In this document: piece by piece, positions 13,840 through 14,506 of the stretch
Numbering within the stretch: position 1 is the stretch's first letter
Layout of the letters: each line of letters opens with the position of its first letter
Source of the DNA: Acidobacteriota bacterium
Lineage (GTDB): Bacteria > Acidobacteriota > Thermoanaerobaculia > UBA5066
Direction: 5' to 3'
DNA length: 14,506 nucleotides
Assembly (NCBI GenBank): GCA_016789625.1
Contig: JAEUQS010000535.1
Span: 1 to 14,506, forward strand
The notes under the pieces: generated by a model
Told to the model about the DNA's origin: nothing
Database searches by the model: none
Seen by the model: the letters and a program-made list of their open reading frames with translations, nothing else
Translations under genes and position numbers: made by a program

Positions 13840-14506
13840 CGAGCCCGGCCGCGAGCGAGATGAGCTCGGCCAGCTCGCCGAGCGCCTCGTCGTCGGGCAG
13901 CTCGTGCGACAGGGCCTGGGCCTCCTTCGAGAGGTCCGCGAGGGCCACGTCCCGCGCCCAGGGGGACGCTTTCAGAACCTCGGCGAAGCGGGACGCGAGC
14001 ACGGCGGCGCGAAACGGGGCCGAGGTCTTTTCCCAGCGGCTCGAGAGCTGCCAGGTCATGAACGTGCGCTTCTTCTCGTCGCTCCTCGAGGCCTCCGGCG
14101 ACCGCACCCGGACCTTCAGCGTCACGAGAGGACCTCCCGCGGGCGTCGGCTCGAGCTGGATCTCGTAGAGGGCCGCCCGCACGGAGCCGGGCGGGAGGCG
14201 GATCCCGCGGACGGTATCGCCCTCACCCGCCTCGAGCCGGTCGTGGCCGATCAGACGGAACCGGGCGACGGACCGGGGATCGAACTCGACCCGGACGGAG
14301 GTCTCGAGGGGGCCCGCGTCGAGCGCCGAGGTCGAGAGCTGGAGCCGCACGTAGCGGTAGGAGGGGCCCCGCGGCGAGGGGACCGGACCTCCTTCGATCG
14401 ACAGCTCCACGTCGCCCTTCACCGCGGGCTTCGCGCGTGCGAACGCGTTGACGAAGTCCTCCGTGCGAACGGAGCCGGCCGGTGGCCTCGTGCCCGCGCG
14501 GAGGAA
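13826..14506 (-). CDS. YfbK-like protein apparently lacking the VWA domain (partial)
   Basis: The N-terminus lies beyond the right edge; about 226 residues are visible. The first visible residues (FLRAGTRPPAGSVRTEDFVN) and the next 40 match the domain that precedes the von Willebrand A domain in YfbK-type proteins (SVRxEExxNyF, then RYVRLQL). In the usual protein a VWA domain of roughly 180 residues with a DxSxS metal site follows. Here the chain passes almost at once to the C-terminal domain (SVRVEFDPRSVARFRLIGHD, VRAALYEIQLEP, FRAAVLASRFAEVLKAS), which matches the region after VWA (VEFNPxxVxxYRLIGYE, ALYEI). No MIDAS motif is seen between them. The protein may therefore be a VWA-less form with a scaffold role, or a deletion product; the reading frame is intact. 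An internal GTG at 14422 is not the true start. It is followed 13 bases later by the CxCxxC hypothetical gene. Confidence 0.75.
   Translation of the reverse strand, partial: FLRAGTRPPAGSVRTEDFVNAFARAKPAVKGDVELSIEGGPVPSPRGPSYRYVRLQLSTSALDAGPLETSVRVEFDPRSVARFRLIGHDRLEAGEGDTVRGIRLPPGSVRAALYEIQLEPTPAGGPLVTLKVRVRSPEASRSDEKKRTFMTWQLSSRWEKTSAPFRAAVLASRFAEVLKASPWARDVALADLSKEAQALSHELPDDEALGELAELISLAAGLGDSK

Overview
The window is a gene-dense, very GC-rich bacterial segment. Lipoprotein and Sec signals, a solute-binding protein tethered to its permease and inner-membrane channels point to a diderm bacterium. An Acidobacteriota-like or similar high-GC phylum is my impression only; nothing here fixes the taxon. 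I see 15 protein genes, two of them cut by the window edges. I see no RNA genes, insertion sequences, CRISPR arrays or phage genes. No stretch over 300 bases lacks a gene. Several starts are GTG or TTG, and four junctions are 4-base stop/start overlaps (TTGA or GTGA), so translation within the operons is probably coupled.

Layout. (A) A minus-strand operon from 5749 to the left edge encodes a CPA2-type Na+/H+ antiporter, an MscS-family mechanosensitive channel, a fused solute-binding protein/MalF-type permease, and a MalG-type permease (cut at the edge). No ATPase gene is visible. (B) Divergent from it, on the plus strand, is a GT81-like glucosyl-3-phosphoglycerate synthase (5801-7021), possibly preceded by an 18-residue leader ORF. 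(C) A minus-strand operon 10142-7034 encodes a small lipoprotein, an MpgP-like HAD phosphatase, a second glycosyltransferase related to mannosylglycerate-type synthases, and a small TM-helix channel-like protein. (D) On the plus strand is a secreted peroxiredoxin-like redoxin (10198-10749). (E) A minus-strand pair 12552-10706 encodes a polyprenyl-phosphate-type GT2 and an LPG-synthase-TM/UPF0104 protein. (F) On the plus strand is a PhyH-type dioxygenase (12607-13275). (G) A minus-strand pair at the right edge encodes a YfbK-like protein that appears to lack its VWA domain and a conserved hypothetical with a CxCxxC motif.

Working together. Blocks A-C read as an osmotic and ionic stress locus. 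GpgS plus the HAD phosphatase would make glucosylglycerate from NDP-glucose and 3-phosphoglycerate. The second glycosyltransferase could extend or parallel this, for example to a mannosylglucosylglycerate-like solute. The MscS and TM-helix proteins would release solutes on down-shock, the antiporter would handle Na+/H+, and the ABC importer might recover a sugar or compatible solute. The families are read from sequence; the joint function and the solutes are inference.
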